Assembly: GCA_947176505.1 (NCBI GenBank) | Contig: CAMWQW010000018.1 | Coordinates: 1-64,000 of the forward strand | Direction of reading: 5' to 3' | From: an uncultured Lachnospiraceae bacterium | GTDB taxonomy: Bacteria; Bacillota; Clostridia; Lachnospirales; Lachnospiraceae | DNA: 64,000 bases | Shown here: one piece after another, positions 54,305 to 63,941 of the stretch | Layout: every line of letters starts with the position of its first letter | How positions within the stretch are numbered: the stretch's first letter is position 1 | The notes under the pieces: model-generated | Seen by the model: the letters and a program-made list of their open reading frames with translations, nothing else | Databases searched by the model: none | What the model was told of the DNA's origin: nothing | Made by a program: the position numbers and the translations under genes

Positions 54305-55960
54305 TCAGACATCAAAACAACTACCTCCCACAAACTCCCTGCACAGAGAATTTTTCGGAAGCTCCTCGCTGCTGACTCCCAAGAAATACTCTAAGAATTT
54401 CAGGAGCCGTTTCGCCTCATGGTATCCCGGTTCGCCTTTCTTTATATTGAATAAAAGCGGTTCGGCATACTGTTTTAATACTGCCAGTTCATAGATCATG
54501 GCAGAATTAAACATGGCATCTGCTTCCTCCTGAAACGGAAATATATATTTCTCCTCTCCCCGTCTGACAGAAGCCCACATCGCGATAGTTTTTTCTGCGG
54601 ATGTTCCTCTTGTTCTGGCATCTCTGACCATGCGCCGCAGCAGTCTGCCGTCAGTGGTAGGGATTCTGTTATGCTCATCAATATTTAAGCACGTAAGCGC
54701 GCTGATATAAATCTTATATTTACTTTCCGCCGGAAGCGAGTAAGACATCTTCTCATTAAGTCCGTGAATCCCTTCGATCACAAGAATATCATCTTGCTGA
54801 AGCTTCGTAATCTTACCGCTGTACTCTCTCTTACCGGTCTTAAAATTAAAGGTCGGAAGTTTGACTTCTTTACCGGCAAGAAGATTGCTCATATCCTGAT
54901 TAAACTGCTCTACATCTAAAGCCTCCAGACATTCATAGTCCGGGTTCCCCTGATCGTCAAGGGGCGTTTTGTCATGATTGAGATAATAATTGTCCAGCCC
55001 GATAGGATGCGGTTTCAATCCGTATGTGCGAAGCTGTATGGACAATCTGTGCGAGAAAGTTGTCTTCCCTGAGGAAGACGGACCGGCAATCATAACGAAT
55101 TTGACATCTTTACGTCTTGCAATATCTCTTGCAATCTCGCCAATTCTACGTTCCTGAAGCGCCTCCTGCACAAGAATCAGATCCGCGATATCACCCTGAC
55201 AGATTCTGTCATTCAAATCGCCTACCGTGTCAATCCCCATCTCTATGCCCCACTCCGCCGTAGACATTAACGTTCTAAACAACTTTTCCTTCGGTACAAA
55301 CTCCGGGAGTTTCTCCGGTTCCTCCCTTTCCGGAAGAAGAAGAATCATGCCTTCTTCACAAGCAAAAAGGTCGAAATACTTAATATATCCCGTACTCGGC
55401 AGCATATAGCCATAATAGTAGTCATAATAATCACCAAGACAATACACATTAATCGTTGAGCTTCTGCGATATCTGAAAAGAGAAACTTTATCTTTCATGC
55501 CGAGTTCTTTAAAAAGCGCTACAGCTTCATCGGCAGGATATGCCTTCTTCGTCACAAGCATGTCCATATCTGCCAGCTCACCCATACGATCCTTAATCTT
55601 ATCTATCGTCTGACTATCCAGCTTCAGACCATTCTTAAAACTACAGTAATAGCCTGCGCCGATTGCACAATCCACTTTCACATTGACGGCTGCCTCCATG
55701 CCTGCTACATCCTTGACAGCTTTCATCATCAGCATCACCGCCGAACGCACATACGCCTTGTGACCAATCACATCCTCATATGTGAGAAATTCCAGCTCAC
55801 AATCATGATTCGCACGTTTCATCAATTCCTGTATCTTACCATCCACCACGACAAGCGCAATCTGGCTGGTACACTCATTCTGATACTCTTCTGCTATCAG
55901 TTCGTATTGGACTCCATCCTCAAACAATCTTTCCTTCCCGTTAATCTTCACTGTCACCAT
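54305..55960 (-). CDS. Nucleoside (uridine) kinase-like protein with TGS/SAD N terminus
   Basis: Protein of 551 residues. The N terminus is a TGS-like domain (about 1-60; VTVKINGKERLFEDGVQYEL) and a threonyl-tRNA-synthetase SAD-like part (about 60-230). The C-terminal half is a uridine-kinase P-loop NTPase: Walker A GPSSSGKTTFSHRL, then GLDNYYLNHDKTP and DILVIEGIHGLNE. This fusion is common in Clostridia. The start is chosen for AAGGAGG eight bases upstream; a longer frame adds ten residues. Natural substrate not proven. Confidence 0.9.
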   Translation of the reverse strand: MVTVKINGKERLFEDGVQYELIAEEYQNECTSQIALVVVDGKIQELMKRANHDCELEFLTYEDVIGHKAYVRSAVMLMMKAVKDVAGMEAAVNVKVDCAIGAGYYCSFKNGLKLDSQTIDKIKDRMGELADMDMLVTKKAYPADEAVALFKELGMKDKVSLFRYRRSSTINVYCLGDYYDYYYGYMLPSTGYIKYFDLFACEEGMILLLPEREEPEKLPEFVPKEKLFRTLMSTAEWGIEMGIDTVGDLNDRICQGDIADLILVQEALQERRIGEIARDIARRKDVKFVMIAGPSSSGKTTFSHRLSIQLRTYGLKPHPIGLDNYYLNHDKTPLDDQGNPDYECLEALDVEQFNQDMSNLLAGKEVKLPTFNFKTGKREYSGKITKLQQDDILVIEGIHGLNEKMSYSLPAESKYKIYISALTCLNIDEHNRIPTTDGRLLRRMVRDARTRGTSAEKTIAMWASVRRGEEKYIFPFQEEADAMFNSAMIYELAVLKQYAEPLLFNIKKGEPGYHEAKRLLKFLEYFLGVSSEELPKNSLCREFVGGSCFDV

Positions 55961-55990
55961 GAGTGCAGCCTCCTTCCCCTTTTTCATCAC

Positions 55991-56737
55991 CTAAACCGGC
56001 ATCACAATCGCCATCGCCATGCGGCATTCTTCGAGTAATTCCAATATTTCTGCGTATCGTCTCTGCCTCTTTACATCCGACAGCCCCCTTGCAGCAAGCT
56101 CCGCCAGTATGTCATTATAAATGCTTTCTTCCCGTCTTAAATAATCCGCCAGCACTTTGTCTTTCTTTTGAAGTAAGATAGGACCGTAACGGTTTTCTAG
56201 TTTACATAATACTTCTATGTCGCATGTAGGTTTACATAATATTTCATGGTCTGATTTCGTCAGAACCCGCATCATCGGGTAAAACTTCCCGTCTTCTTCC
56301 ACCATCTTTTCATCCGCAATACGGTAACCCTGTTCGCACAGCCAAATGCGAAACTCTTCCAATTCAGATTGCGGCTGCAAAATCATTTCGCTAAAAGACT
56401 CTGTCTTATCCTTGTCATCCGACAATATCTTCATCATCAGTCTGCCGCCCATACCGGCGCAAATCATTGTGTCAGCTTCGCCAATAATATAATTATGTAA
56501 ACCATCAGACAAGCGTGCCTCAATCTGACTATCCAATCCGTATTCCGCAATATGCTCCTTTGCCGCGCCAAGAGGTCCGCTCCTTAAATCCATCGCCAGT
56601 ACGGTGGGACTGATACGCTGCTGAATCAGATAAATCGAGACAAATCCGTGATCACATCCCACATCACAAACCCTGTTTCCGACCGTGACCATAGAGACGA
56701 CCGCCCGCAGCCTTTCGGATAACGTTACAGATTTCAT
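55991..56737 (-). CDS. trmK: tRNA (adenine-22-N1)-methyltransferase TrmK
   Basis: SAM-dependent methyltransferase of 248 residues: LSERLRAVVSMVTVGNRVCD, motif I VGCDHGFVSIYLIQ, ADTMICAGMGGRLMMKIL and LQPQSELEEFRIWL. It makes m1A22 in tRNA. Its ATG shares a base with the rpoD stop (TGATG). Position after rpoD is conserved in Firmicutes. Confidence 0.94.
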   Translation of the reverse strand: MKSVTLSERLRAVVSMVTVGNRVCDVGCDHGFVSIYLIQQRISPTVLAMDLRSGPLGAAKEHIAEYGLDSQIEARLSDGLHNYIIGEADTMICAGMGGRLMMKILSDDKDKTESFSEMILQPQSELEEFRIWLCEQGYRIADEKMVEEDGKFYPMMRVLTKSDHEILCKPTCDIEVLCKLENRYGPILLQKKDKVLADYLRREESIYNDILAELAARGLSDVKRQRRYAEILELLEECRMAMAIVMPV

Positions 56738-57861
56738 CAATCCAGATAATCCTTCAATTTACGGCTTCTGCTCGGATGACGCAGCTTGCGCAGCGCTTTC
56801 GCCTCAATCTGACGGATTCGCTCACGGGTAACATTAAATTCCTTTCCTACTTCCTCAAGCGTTCTGGCACGTCCGTCATCCAGACCGAACCGAAGCCTTA
56901 AAACTTTCTGTTCTCTCTCCGTCAATGTGCCGAGTACTTCCACAAGCTGTTCTTTTAATAAGGTAAAAGCTGCCGCATCTGAGGGCACCGGTACATTATC
57001 ATCCTGAATAAAATCGCCGAGATGACTGTCCTCCTCCTCGCCGATAGGCGTCTCTAAAGAAACCGGCTCCTGAGAAATCTTAAGGATCTCCCGTACACGC
57101 TCCGGCGGCATGTTCATCTGCTCTGCAATTTCTTCCGGGGTAGGTTCCCTGCCTAACTCCTGCAGTAACTGCCTGCTGACACGAATCAGCTTGTTAATCG
57201 TCTCTACCATATGCACCGGTATACGAATTGTTCTTGCCTGATCCGCAATGGCTCTGGTGATTGCCTGACGAATCCACCACGTAGCATAAGTAGAGAATTT
57301 GTAACCCTTGCGGTAATCAAATTTCTCCACTGCCTTAATCAGACCGAGATTACCTTCCTGAATCAGATCAAGAAACAGCATCCCACGTCCCACATACCTT
57401 TTGGCAATACTTACCACCAAACGTAAGTTAGCCTCCGCCAGACGCTTCTTCGCTTCCTGATCGCCCATCTCCATCTTCTTCGCCAGTTCAATCTCCTCAT
57501 CGGCGCTCAGAAGCGGTACTTTACCGATTTCCTTCAAATACATTCTGACGGGATCCTCAATACTGATGCCGTCCGGTACCGACAAGTCAATGTTCTCCAC
57601 ATCCACTTCGTCTTCCTCAGTCAGTATAATTTCCTCGTCATCCACATCATCATCCTCTGTGATGCGCAGCACGTCTACATTATTCTGCTCCAATGTTTCC
57701 AATATCTTATCAAACTGATCTTCCTCAAGCGAAAGCTCAGCAAAGAAATCATTGATTTCGTGATATTCTAAAACATTCTTTTTCTTCTTCGCAATTGCCA
57801 AGAGCTCTTTGAGACGCTCTTCAAACTTTGCCTGTACATTTTCGTCCATTACTTGGTCCAT
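56737..57861 (-). CDS. rpoD: Primary sigma factor RpoD/SigA
   Basis: Housekeeping sigma factor of 374 residues: short region 1.1, region 1.2/2 ([61 protein letters not shown]), region 3 and region 4 ([40 protein letters not shown]). AGGAAGG abuts the first ATG; the fourth codon after it is a second possible start. Downstream of dnaG as usual. Confidence 0.97.
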   Translation of the reverse strand: MDQVMDENVQAKFEERLKELLAIAKKKKNVLEYHEINDFFAELSLEEDQFDKILETLEQNNVDVLRITEDDDVDDEEIILTEEDEVDVENIDLSVPDGISIEDPVRMYLKEIGKVPLLSADEEIELAKKMEMGDQEAKKRLAEANLRLVVSIAKRYVGRGMLFLDLIQEGNLGLIKAVEKFDYRKGYKFSTYATWWIRQAITRAIADQARTIRIPVHMVETINKLIRVSRQLLQELGREPTPEEIAEQMNMPPERVREILKISQEPVSLETPIGEEEDSHLGDFIQDDNVPVPSDAAAFTLLKEQLVEVLGTLTEREQKVLRLRFGLDDGRARTLEEVGKEFNVTRERIRQIEAKALRKLRHPSRSRKLKDYLD

Positions 57862-57894
57862 CCTTCCTATGTTTCAACTTCTAGCTTACCCGCA

Positions 57895-59664
57895 TTATAG
57901 TGAAATATGCGTTTTTCTAAGTTCTTCCAGTGCCTTTTTGCCGGATATTACTTGGTTTAAAGCTCCCATATCAGAACCTGTTCTCTCCGAATAATAGTCA
58001 AAACTATTCTGTTTCACGGCACAGAGAATATCATGGAAAGCCTTTTCCCGCTCTTTATCTGTGGCAAGCTCATTAAGCTTTGTATTAAAAATCTCAGCCA
58101 CAGCACGCTGCTCCTGCTCCTCCTCAAATGCACTGATAATTGCCGCCGGATTATATCGCCCCTGCTCTAAATCTGCAAACAGCTTGTCCGCCACCTGCTG
58201 ATAAAGAGGTTCCGTAAAGTCTTTGGCAGTTATATATGCTTTAATTTTCGGATAAACATCCGGTTCTTCCGTAATCCACGTGAGCAGCAGTCTCTGGGAC
58301 TTCTTCATATTCTCTTCCGGCGTGCTCTTCCTTGCAACAGTGCTCTTCGGACGTTCCACCGGCTGCACCAGCCCTGTTCGCGCCGCATAGGAAGCCACCA
58401 GCCTGCGTAGATTGTCGAATCCGATATGATACTTTTGCGCGACGGATTCTATATAATTCTCCCGCTCCACCTCTTCCTCGAAGCTGCATAATTTCTTAGC
58501 AATCTCTCTGTGAAAAGCCGTTTTGGATTCGGGATCATCCATACTGTAATTCCGTTCCAATACGCTCAGCTCAAAGAAAAAACTGTTCTGCGCCTGATCA
58601 ACTCTTTCCTGAAAAGCATCGGAACCCATGTTCTTCATAAATTCGTCGGGGTCCTTGTAAGGTTTCATGTCGATAACCTTTCCCCTGATACCTGACTGCC
58701 TCAATATCCCGATGGCACGCAATGCCGCATTCACTCCGGCGCCGTCACTGTCATAGGCAAGCAGTACTTCATCGGTATATCTTTTCAAAAGACCTGCCTG
58801 CCCCATAGTAAACGCGGTTCCAAGCGAAGCAACCGCCTGCGTAAATCCCGCCTGATGCATGGCAATCACATCCATATATCCTTCACATAATATAATATTA
58901 CCTTTACGCGATGTTCTTGCAAAATTCAATCCGTACAAATTACGGCTCTTATCAAAAATCATTGTCTCGGGAGAATTTAAGTACTTTGGCTTTGCATCTC
59001 CCATCACGCGCCCGCCGAATCCGATGACCCGGTGATTACTGTCCTGAATCGGAAACATAACTCTGTTCCAGAACTTATCATGCATTCCTCTCTTCTCATC
59101 AAAGCCAATTAACCCGGATTCATTAATCAATTCATCGGAATATCCCTTAGAGCGCAGATATGCTGTCAAATCTGAGCCTGCTCCATCGGCATATCCGAGT
59201 CCGAATTTCTTCATCGTCTCTTCCGATAGATGGCGCCCGGACAAATACTGATACCCCTTTTTTCCTTTTGGTGAACGGAGCATACAATAATAATACTTTG
59301 CCGCTTCCTTGTTGATTTCAAGCATCTTCGCTCGTTTGCTCTCACGCTGTCTTGTCTCTTCGGTATACTCCATCTCCGGAAGATTGACTCCTGCCCTGTC
59401 CGCCAGCATCTTAACAGCTTCCTGAAAGGTTGCGTTCTCATATTCCATAACAAATGTTATTACATTGCCTCCCGCACCGCACCCGAAGCAATAATACATC
59501 TGTTTCGTAGGAGAAACCGAGAAGGAAGGTGATTTCTCATTATGGAATGGGCACAGCCCAAAATAACTGCTCCCCTTCTTCTGCATACGGACATATCCCG
59601 AAATTACGCTCACTATATCATTTTTCATTCTGATTTCTTCAATCAGTTCTTCCGGATAATACAT
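57895..59664 (-). CDS. dnaG: DNA primase
   Basis: Primase of 589 residues: CHC2 zinc finger (CPFHNEKSPSFSVSP ... CFGCG), DnaG catalytic core and Toprim (LCEGYMDVIAMHQAG, LLAYDSDGAG), and a C-terminal DnaB-binding region after about 440. AAGGAG precedes the chosen ATG; an earlier in-frame ATG would overlap dgt. Starts chromosomal replication primers. Confidence 0.96.
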   Translation of the reverse strand: MYYPEELIEEIRMKNDIVSVISGYVRMQKKGSSYFGLCPFHNEKSPSFSVSPTKQMYYCFGCGAGGNVITFVMEYENATFQEAVKMLADRAGVNLPEMEYTEETRQRESKRAKMLEINKEAAKYYYCMLRSPKGKKGYQYLSGRHLSEETMKKFGLGYADGAGSDLTAYLRSKGYSDELINESGLIGFDEKRGMHDKFWNRVMFPIQDSNHRVIGFGGRVMGDAKPKYLNSPETMIFDKSRNLYGLNFARTSRKGNIILCEGYMDVIAMHQAGFTQAVASLGTAFTMGQAGLLKRYTDEVLLAYDSDGAGVNAALRAIGILRQSGIRGKVIDMKPYKDPDEFMKNMGSDAFQERVDQAQNSFFFELSVLERNYSMDDPESKTAFHREIAKKLCSFEEEVERENYIESVAQKYHIGFDNLRRLVASYAARTGLVQPVERPKSTVARKSTPEENMKKSQRLLLTWITEEPDVYPKIKAYITAKDFTEPLYQQVADKLFADLEQGRYNPAAIISAFEEEQEQRAVAEIFNTKLNELATDKEREKAFHDILCAVKQNSFDYYSERTGSDMGALNQVISGKKALEELRKTHISL

Positions 59665-59683
59665 TGTACTCCTTCTTGCTCTC

Positions 59684-60688
59684 TCATCCATGCCAAGTCT
59701 TCGGAATATATATCTCCTGATACTGCGCTATGGCAAATCGGTCCGTCATAGACCCGATATAATCACATACAATCTTTTCAATCGGCTCTCCATTCAAATA
59801 AAGCCTGTTTAAAAATTCCGGCAGCTTCTCCGTATGGCTCATATAATACTCATACAGTGTAATAATCAAGCTCTCCGCCTTATTCTCCTGACCCTTGGCA
59901 ACAGGATTCTTATATACATTACGGAACATAAATTCCCTAATCTGCTGCATCGCCTTCTCCGCCTCCGGCGACATGCAGATATCATTCCTGCCTCTGCTGT
60001 TGGTTACAATATTATGGATGAAGAAATCCAGTCTCTGTCCGCATGTATATCCGATCACGGAACTGATTTCTTCCGGCACATCGCTTTCCTTCAAGATACC
60101 GCCGCGGACGGCATCGTCCATATCATGGTGAATATACGCTATTTTGTCTGCAAACCGGACTATCTTTCCTTCCAAAGTCGCAGGCATACCGGAAGTCTGA
60201 TGATTCAGAATGCCGTCACGCACTTCCATAGTCAGATTGATTCCCTGTCCGTCTTTCTCCAATAAATCTACCGTCCGCACACTTTGTTCGTTGTGCTTAA
60301 ACCCATATGTACATACCCGGTTGAGCGCGCGTTCACCGGCATGTCCGAAAGGCGTATGTCCCAAATCATGTCCAAGCGCAATCGCCTCCACCAAATCTTC
60401 ATTGAGCTGAAGCGCCTTGGCGATTGTCCTTGCCGTCTGACTGACTTCCAACGTGTGGGTCAGGCGGGTTCTGTAGTGATCCCCCTCCGGCGTCAGAAAG
60501 ACTTGTGTCTTATCCTTCAAGCGCCTGAAAGACTTACTATGTATAATCCTGTCTCTATCCCGCTGGAATACTGGTCTGATATCACACTGCTCCTCCGGTC
60601 TGAGCCTTCCCTTGGAATTCATGCTGAGCATGGCGTAAGGGCTTAAGTACTCTTTCTCCCATCGCTCCAAACTTTCCCGTATATTCAT
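59684..60688 (-). CDS. dgt: Deoxyguanosinetriphosphate triphosphohydrolase-like protein
   Basis: HD-domain hydrolase of 334 residues removing triphosphate from dNTPs. Metal ligands are in THTLEVSQ, ALGHDLGHTPFGHAGE and ADKIAYIHHDMDDA; the start of the fold is DRDRIIHSKSFRRLKDKTQV. Precedes dnaG by 19 bases, a common Clostridial arrangement. AAAGG precedes the start. Confidence 0.93.
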   Translation of the reverse strand: MNIRESLERWEKEYLSPYAMLSMNSKGRLRPEEQCDIRPVFQRDRDRIIHSKSFRRLKDKTQVFLTPEGDHYRTRLTHTLEVSQTARTIAKALQLNEDLVEAIALGHDLGHTPFGHAGERALNRVCTYGFKHNEQSVRTVDLLEKDGQGINLTMEVRDGILNHQTSGMPATLEGKIVRFADKIAYIHHDMDDAVRGGILKESDVPEEISSVIGYTCGQRLDFFIHNIVTNSRGRNDICMSPEAEKAMQQIREFMFRNVYKNPVAKGQENKAESLIITLYEYYMSHTEKLPEFLNRLYLNGEPIEKIVCDYIGSMTDRFAIAQYQEIYIPKTWHG

Positions 60689-60727
60689 GGTACTGCCTTT
60701 CTTCCTAACGCAAAACAACCGTTCTAT

Positions 60728-60756
60728 CTTATATTATTCTATGTCTGTCAACCAAA
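60728..60756 (-). promoter_or_regulatory. Possible promoter of the dgt-dnaG-rpoD operon
   Basis: On the minus strand TTGGTT then TTGACA (60751-60746) with TATAAG (60733-60728). TTGGTT to TATAAG gives a 16-base spacer; TTGACA itself is too close to TATAAG. The exact -35 is uncertain. Confidence 0.45.
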
Positions 60757-60791
60757 TCCTTTTTATTGTCTTTCTTTTTTTCGAATTCTCC

Positions 60792-60832
60792 GATTTGTGG
60801 AGCAAATCTCACAATCGAGCCTGCTCGATTGT
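60792..60832. repeat. Tandem palindromic hairpins after the hydrolase gene
   Basis: GATTTG-TGGAG-CAAATC (60792-60808) and ACAATCGAG-CCTG-CTCGATTGT (60811-60832). On the minus strand they end in GAATTCGAAAAAAAG, not a T run. The flank GTCTTT...TTTCGAATTC resembles that of the hairpin at 38729. Confidence 0.65.
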
Positions 60833-61750
60833 TTACCGGCAAATATCATAAATAAATTCCGCATTTCTATCCATTGCCTCATACGCCGTCTTAAAAGGAG
60901 ACATCTGAAAAACATGCCACATTCCCTCAAACGTGTCCAGCTTGACAGACACATTCGCCTTTAATAACTTATGGTAGAGCATCGTTGAATCATCAAGCAG
61001 AATCTCATTGGCGCCCACCTGAATATATGTGGGCGGAAAGCCTTCATACTCACCAAAAAGCGGTGAAATATAAGGGTTCTCCAAATTCTGTCCGGCGGCA
61101 TAATTTTGAATCATATCCTCCAGATATCCAGCATTTAACACCGGATCGATCTCCGCCTTTGTCTGATGCGATTTCCCGGAAGATGTGAGATCCGTCCACG
61201 GGGACATCAGTACCAGTCCTCGCGGCAGAAGTCTTCCCTCCTCCTTCAATTTCAAAGTCAAGGACAATGCCAGATTCCCGCCTGCCGAATCTCCTGCCAG
61301 TATGATATCTCTTGCCCCGTATCCGAGCAGCATCAAATAATTCCATACGCGCATCGCGTCCTGCGTCGCCGCAGGATACGGGTTCTCCGGCGCCAGTCTA
61401 TAATCGAAGCTGAGCACATCCATGGATGTTGACATCGCCAGTTTGCCCGTTAATGTTCTGGCATACAGGCTGCTTCCGGTAGAATACCCTCCGCCATGAC
61501 AATAAAGAATCACATATTTTTTCATATGCGCACGGTTTACATAATTCCATTCCGCATGTAAAACACACTCTTCAGAAGATTGCGCAGGAATATCCAAAAC
61601 CTCTGTCAGCACATCCTTATTGGTTCCGAGCAATGCACCGAAATGGTCCTGTGACTGGCGGTGTTTCTCAATATCCGCATTTTCTACTACACCGTGCATT
61701 CTCTTAATTAAGTTCATCAAATTCGCATTTTTTCTATCTGCAATCGCCAT
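60833..61750 (-). CDS. HSL-family alpha/beta hydrolase (esterase/lipase)
   Basis: Cytoplasmic hydrolase of 305 residues. The oxyanion-hole motif HGGGYSTGS, nucleophile elbow GDSAGGN with catalytic Ser, Asp in EILLDDSTM and His in GMWHVFQM fit the hormone-sensitive-lipase group (family IV). AAAGGA precedes the chosen ATG. It is divergent from an acyltransferase-like gene, so the two may form an acylation/deacylation pair; this is inference from position. Confidence 0.9.
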   Translation of the reverse strand: MAIADRKNANLMNLIKRMHGVVENADIEKHRQSQDHFGALLGTNKDVLTEVLDIPAQSSEECVLHAEWNYVNRAHMKKYVILYCHGGGYSTGSSLYARTLTGKLAMSTSMDVLSFDYRLAPENPYPAATQDAMRVWNYLMLLGYGARDIILAGDSAGGNLALSLTLKLKEEGRLLPRGLVLMSPWTDLTSSGKSHQTKAEIDPVLNAGYLEDMIQNYAAGQNLENPYISPLFGEYEGFPPTYIQVGANEILLDDSTMLYHKLLKANVSVKLDTFEGMWHVFQMSPFKTAYEAMDRNAEFIYDICR

Positions 61751-61823
61751 ATATTTTTCCTTTCGCAAAAAGATGTAAATACTATAACATAAAACACTAT
61801 ATTTATGATATTATATCTATGAT

Positions 61824-63164
61824 ATGAAAAAAACAAGACATCAAAATACGATAAATCAAATAGCAAAGCCATCTGCAAAAAACAAAAGGGACGTCTGGTA
61901 CAAACTGGATTTATCAGCCATCGTCTATCCGACCTTGCAGCGCCGTGACTTTTCATCTGTCTACAGATTGTCCGTCGTACTCAAGGAAACCGTTGACCCG
62001 GCACTGCTGCAGCAGGCGCTTGACATGACTCTTTCCCGTTTTCCCACATACAAAGTGGCAATTCGTAAGGGTTTGTTCTGGCGTTACTTAGAGCCTAACA
62101 ACAGACCCGGTCCCTACGTGAAAAAGGATATCAAGAACCCTTGTATGCCTATGCACTTTAAAGGTAACAACCGTTATCTTATCAGAATATACTACTACGG
62201 CTGCCGTATTGCCTTGGAAGCGCATCACTGTCTTGGTGACGGCACCGGCGGCATGTGCCTGTTGCAGACTCTGACCGCCACCTATCTTGGACTTCTCGGT
62301 CACCCTGTAAAGCCTGATGGATTTGTCTTAGACATCAATCAGGAACCGGATCCCGAAGAATTAGAAGACGCCTATATGCGCTATGCCAATGCGCAGGTAT
62401 GTCCGCCGCGCCCTGCTGAGAAAACTTACCGTGTGCGGGGCACCAAAGAACCTTTCTATACGCTAAATATCATAGACGGAATACTATCCGTACATGAAGT
62501 TATGACCGTAGCCAAGAAATATAATGCCAGTATCACGGAATATCTGAACGCAGTTCTGCTCTACGCTCTGCTGCAGAAGCAGACTAACGATTTCCACATC
62601 AGGCTGCGTCCGGTACGTATAGCCATGCCCGTGAATCTGCGCCGTTTCTTTCCATCCAAAACGCTGCGCAATTTCATCACCATGGTTTATCCTTTTATTG
62701 ACCCGCGATTAGGCGAGTATACGTTTGAAGAAATTGTTGCACATGTACACAATCACATGCGCTATTATATCAACGATAAATTCCTGCGGGGCGACATCAC
62801 CACCAACGCTTCTACCCAGCGCAACCCATTCATTCGCGTTGTTCCTCTTTTTATCAAGGACTTCGTTGTCCGCACATTTTATACTAAGGTACAGGATAAA
62901 AATTCTTCCGCAGGACTGACCAACATGGGCGCCTTACGCGTTCCGGAAGATATGAAACCCTATATTGAACGCTTTGACATTTACATGGGGCAGCCATTCT
63001 CCTCCCGCACCAACTGCGCCATTATCAGTTTTGAGGACGTCCTGACCATCAACTTTGCAAGCAGTATTATAGAAGCCGATGTGGAGCGTTACTTCTTCCG
63101 CAAACTCGTACAGGACGGCATCCATGTCAAAATCGAGAGCAATCGTGACTCAAATGACGATTAA
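61824..63164 (+). CDS. Condensation-fold acyltransferase (alcohol-acetyltransferase-like)
   Basis: Protein of 446 residues resembling the alcohol acetyltransferase/WS-DGAT-like branch of the CoA-dependent acyltransferase fold. The catalytic HHxxxDG motif is HHCLGDG (H134-H135...D139-G140). PVRIAMPVNLRRFFPSKTLR and the C-terminal DFGK-like region are consistent. No signal peptide. No convincing ribosome binding site precedes the ATG, only ATATCTATGAT. A 69-base gap leads to the zinc-ribbon gene. Acceptor and donor are unknown. Confidence 0.78.
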   Translation: MKKTRHQNTINQIAKPSAKNKRDVWYKLDLSAIVYPTLQRRDFSSVYRLSVVLKETVDPALLQQALDMTLSRFPTYKVAIRKGLFWRYLEPNNRPGPYVKKDIKNPCMPMHFKGNNRYLIRIYYYGCRIALEAHHCLGDGTGGMCLLQTLTATYLGLLGHPVKPDGFVLDINQEPDPEELEDAYMRYANAQVCPPRPAEKTYRVRGTKEPFYTLNIIDGILSVHEVMTVAKKYNASITEYLNAVLLYALLQKQTNDFHIRLRPVRIAMPVNLRRFFPSKTLRNFITMVYPFIDPRLGEYTFEEIVAHVHNHMRYYINDKFLRGDITTNASTQRNPFIRVVPLFIKDFVVRTFYTKVQDKNSSAGLTNMGALRVPEDMKPYIERFDIYMGQPFSSRTNCAIISFEDVLTINFASSIIEADVERYFFRKLVQDGIHVKIESNRDSNDD

Positions 63165-63233
63165 GATAAGTTGCATTTTGGTTAACATAATGTATCTTTC
63201 ATATTTACAGATTAAAGAAAGAAGGAATTTGAT

Positions 63234-63938
63234 ATGTCTTACTGTGTAAACTGCGGTGTGGAACTGGAATCTTCCTTACAGGAATGTCCGCTTTGCCATA
63301 CACCTGTTATGAATCCTAATGAAATCAATCAATTACGACCTGTTTCTCCCTATCCTACCGACAAGGGACAAGTGGAAGTTGTCAAACGAAAAGACTTGGG
63401 AATCTTAGTCAGCGTGGTGTTGACTGCTACCGGCGTAACATGCCTTTTACTGAATCTGCTTGTTTTCAATTCCTCACTCTGGTCACTCGTTGTCATCGGA
63501 AGCTGCCTGTGCCTATTCGTATTCAGTTTTCCGGCAATCTTTTACAGCAAGACCCCCATCTATCTGTCACTACTTGCCGACGGCATATCCGTGGCGGTCT
63601 ATCTGTTTCTGATTACCTTCTTAACTGACTCTAATACGTGGTTCTGGCAGATGGGACTGCCGGTCATAACGATACTAACGATATTGGCAGAACTGTTTCC
63701 GTTACTGGCAAAATTCTTCCCGCTTAATATTCTGTCGTGTGCTCTATGCATTTTTGTAGAGATTCCAGCCTTCTGTGTTTCTTTGGAATTGCTGATTCGG
63801 CACATACTGGAACGCCCTTACCGAATTACATGGTCCGCTGTGGTTTTAACGGTATGCATTATCATTGATATTGCCCTAATAACGATTCTCGCAAAAAAAC
63901 GCCTGCGCAATGAAGTGCGCAGACGCCTGCATTTTTAA
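63234..63938 (+). CDS. Zinc-ribbon membrane protein (DUF6320-like)
   Basis: Protein of 234 residues with an N-terminal zinc ribbon (C4, C7, C18, C21 in CVNCGVELESSLQECPLC) and about six TM helices from residue 58 on. AGAAGGA precedes the start. It follows the acyltransferase on the same strand; proteins of this layout are often seen next to such acyltransferases in Lachnospiraceae, which suggests joint function. Biochemical role unknown. Confidence 0.75.
   Translation: MSYCVNCGVELESSLQECPLCHTPVMNPNEINQLRPVSPYPTDKGQVEVVKRKDLGILVSVVLTATGVTCLLLNLLVFNSSLWSLVVIGSCLCLFVFSFPAIFYSKTPIYLSLLADGISVAVYLFLITFLTDSNTWFWQMGLPVITILTILAELFPLLAKFFPLNILSCALCIFVEIPAFCVSLELLIRHILERPYRITWSAVVLTVCIIIDIALITILAKKRLRNEVRRRLHF
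63893..63924 (-). terminator. Minus-strand terminator inside the zinc-ribbon gene
   Basis: CTGCGC (63903-63908) pairs with GCGCAG (63917-63922), extended by CG; on the minus strand it runs into TTTTTTT. It lies within the last codons of the convergent plus-strand gene. Confidence 0.65.
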
Positions 63939-63941
63939 ATG

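Noticed and set aside
60792..60832. Hairpins as an intrinsic terminator for the hydrolase gene
   Set aside because: On the minus strand the stems are followed by an A-rich, not T-rich, run.
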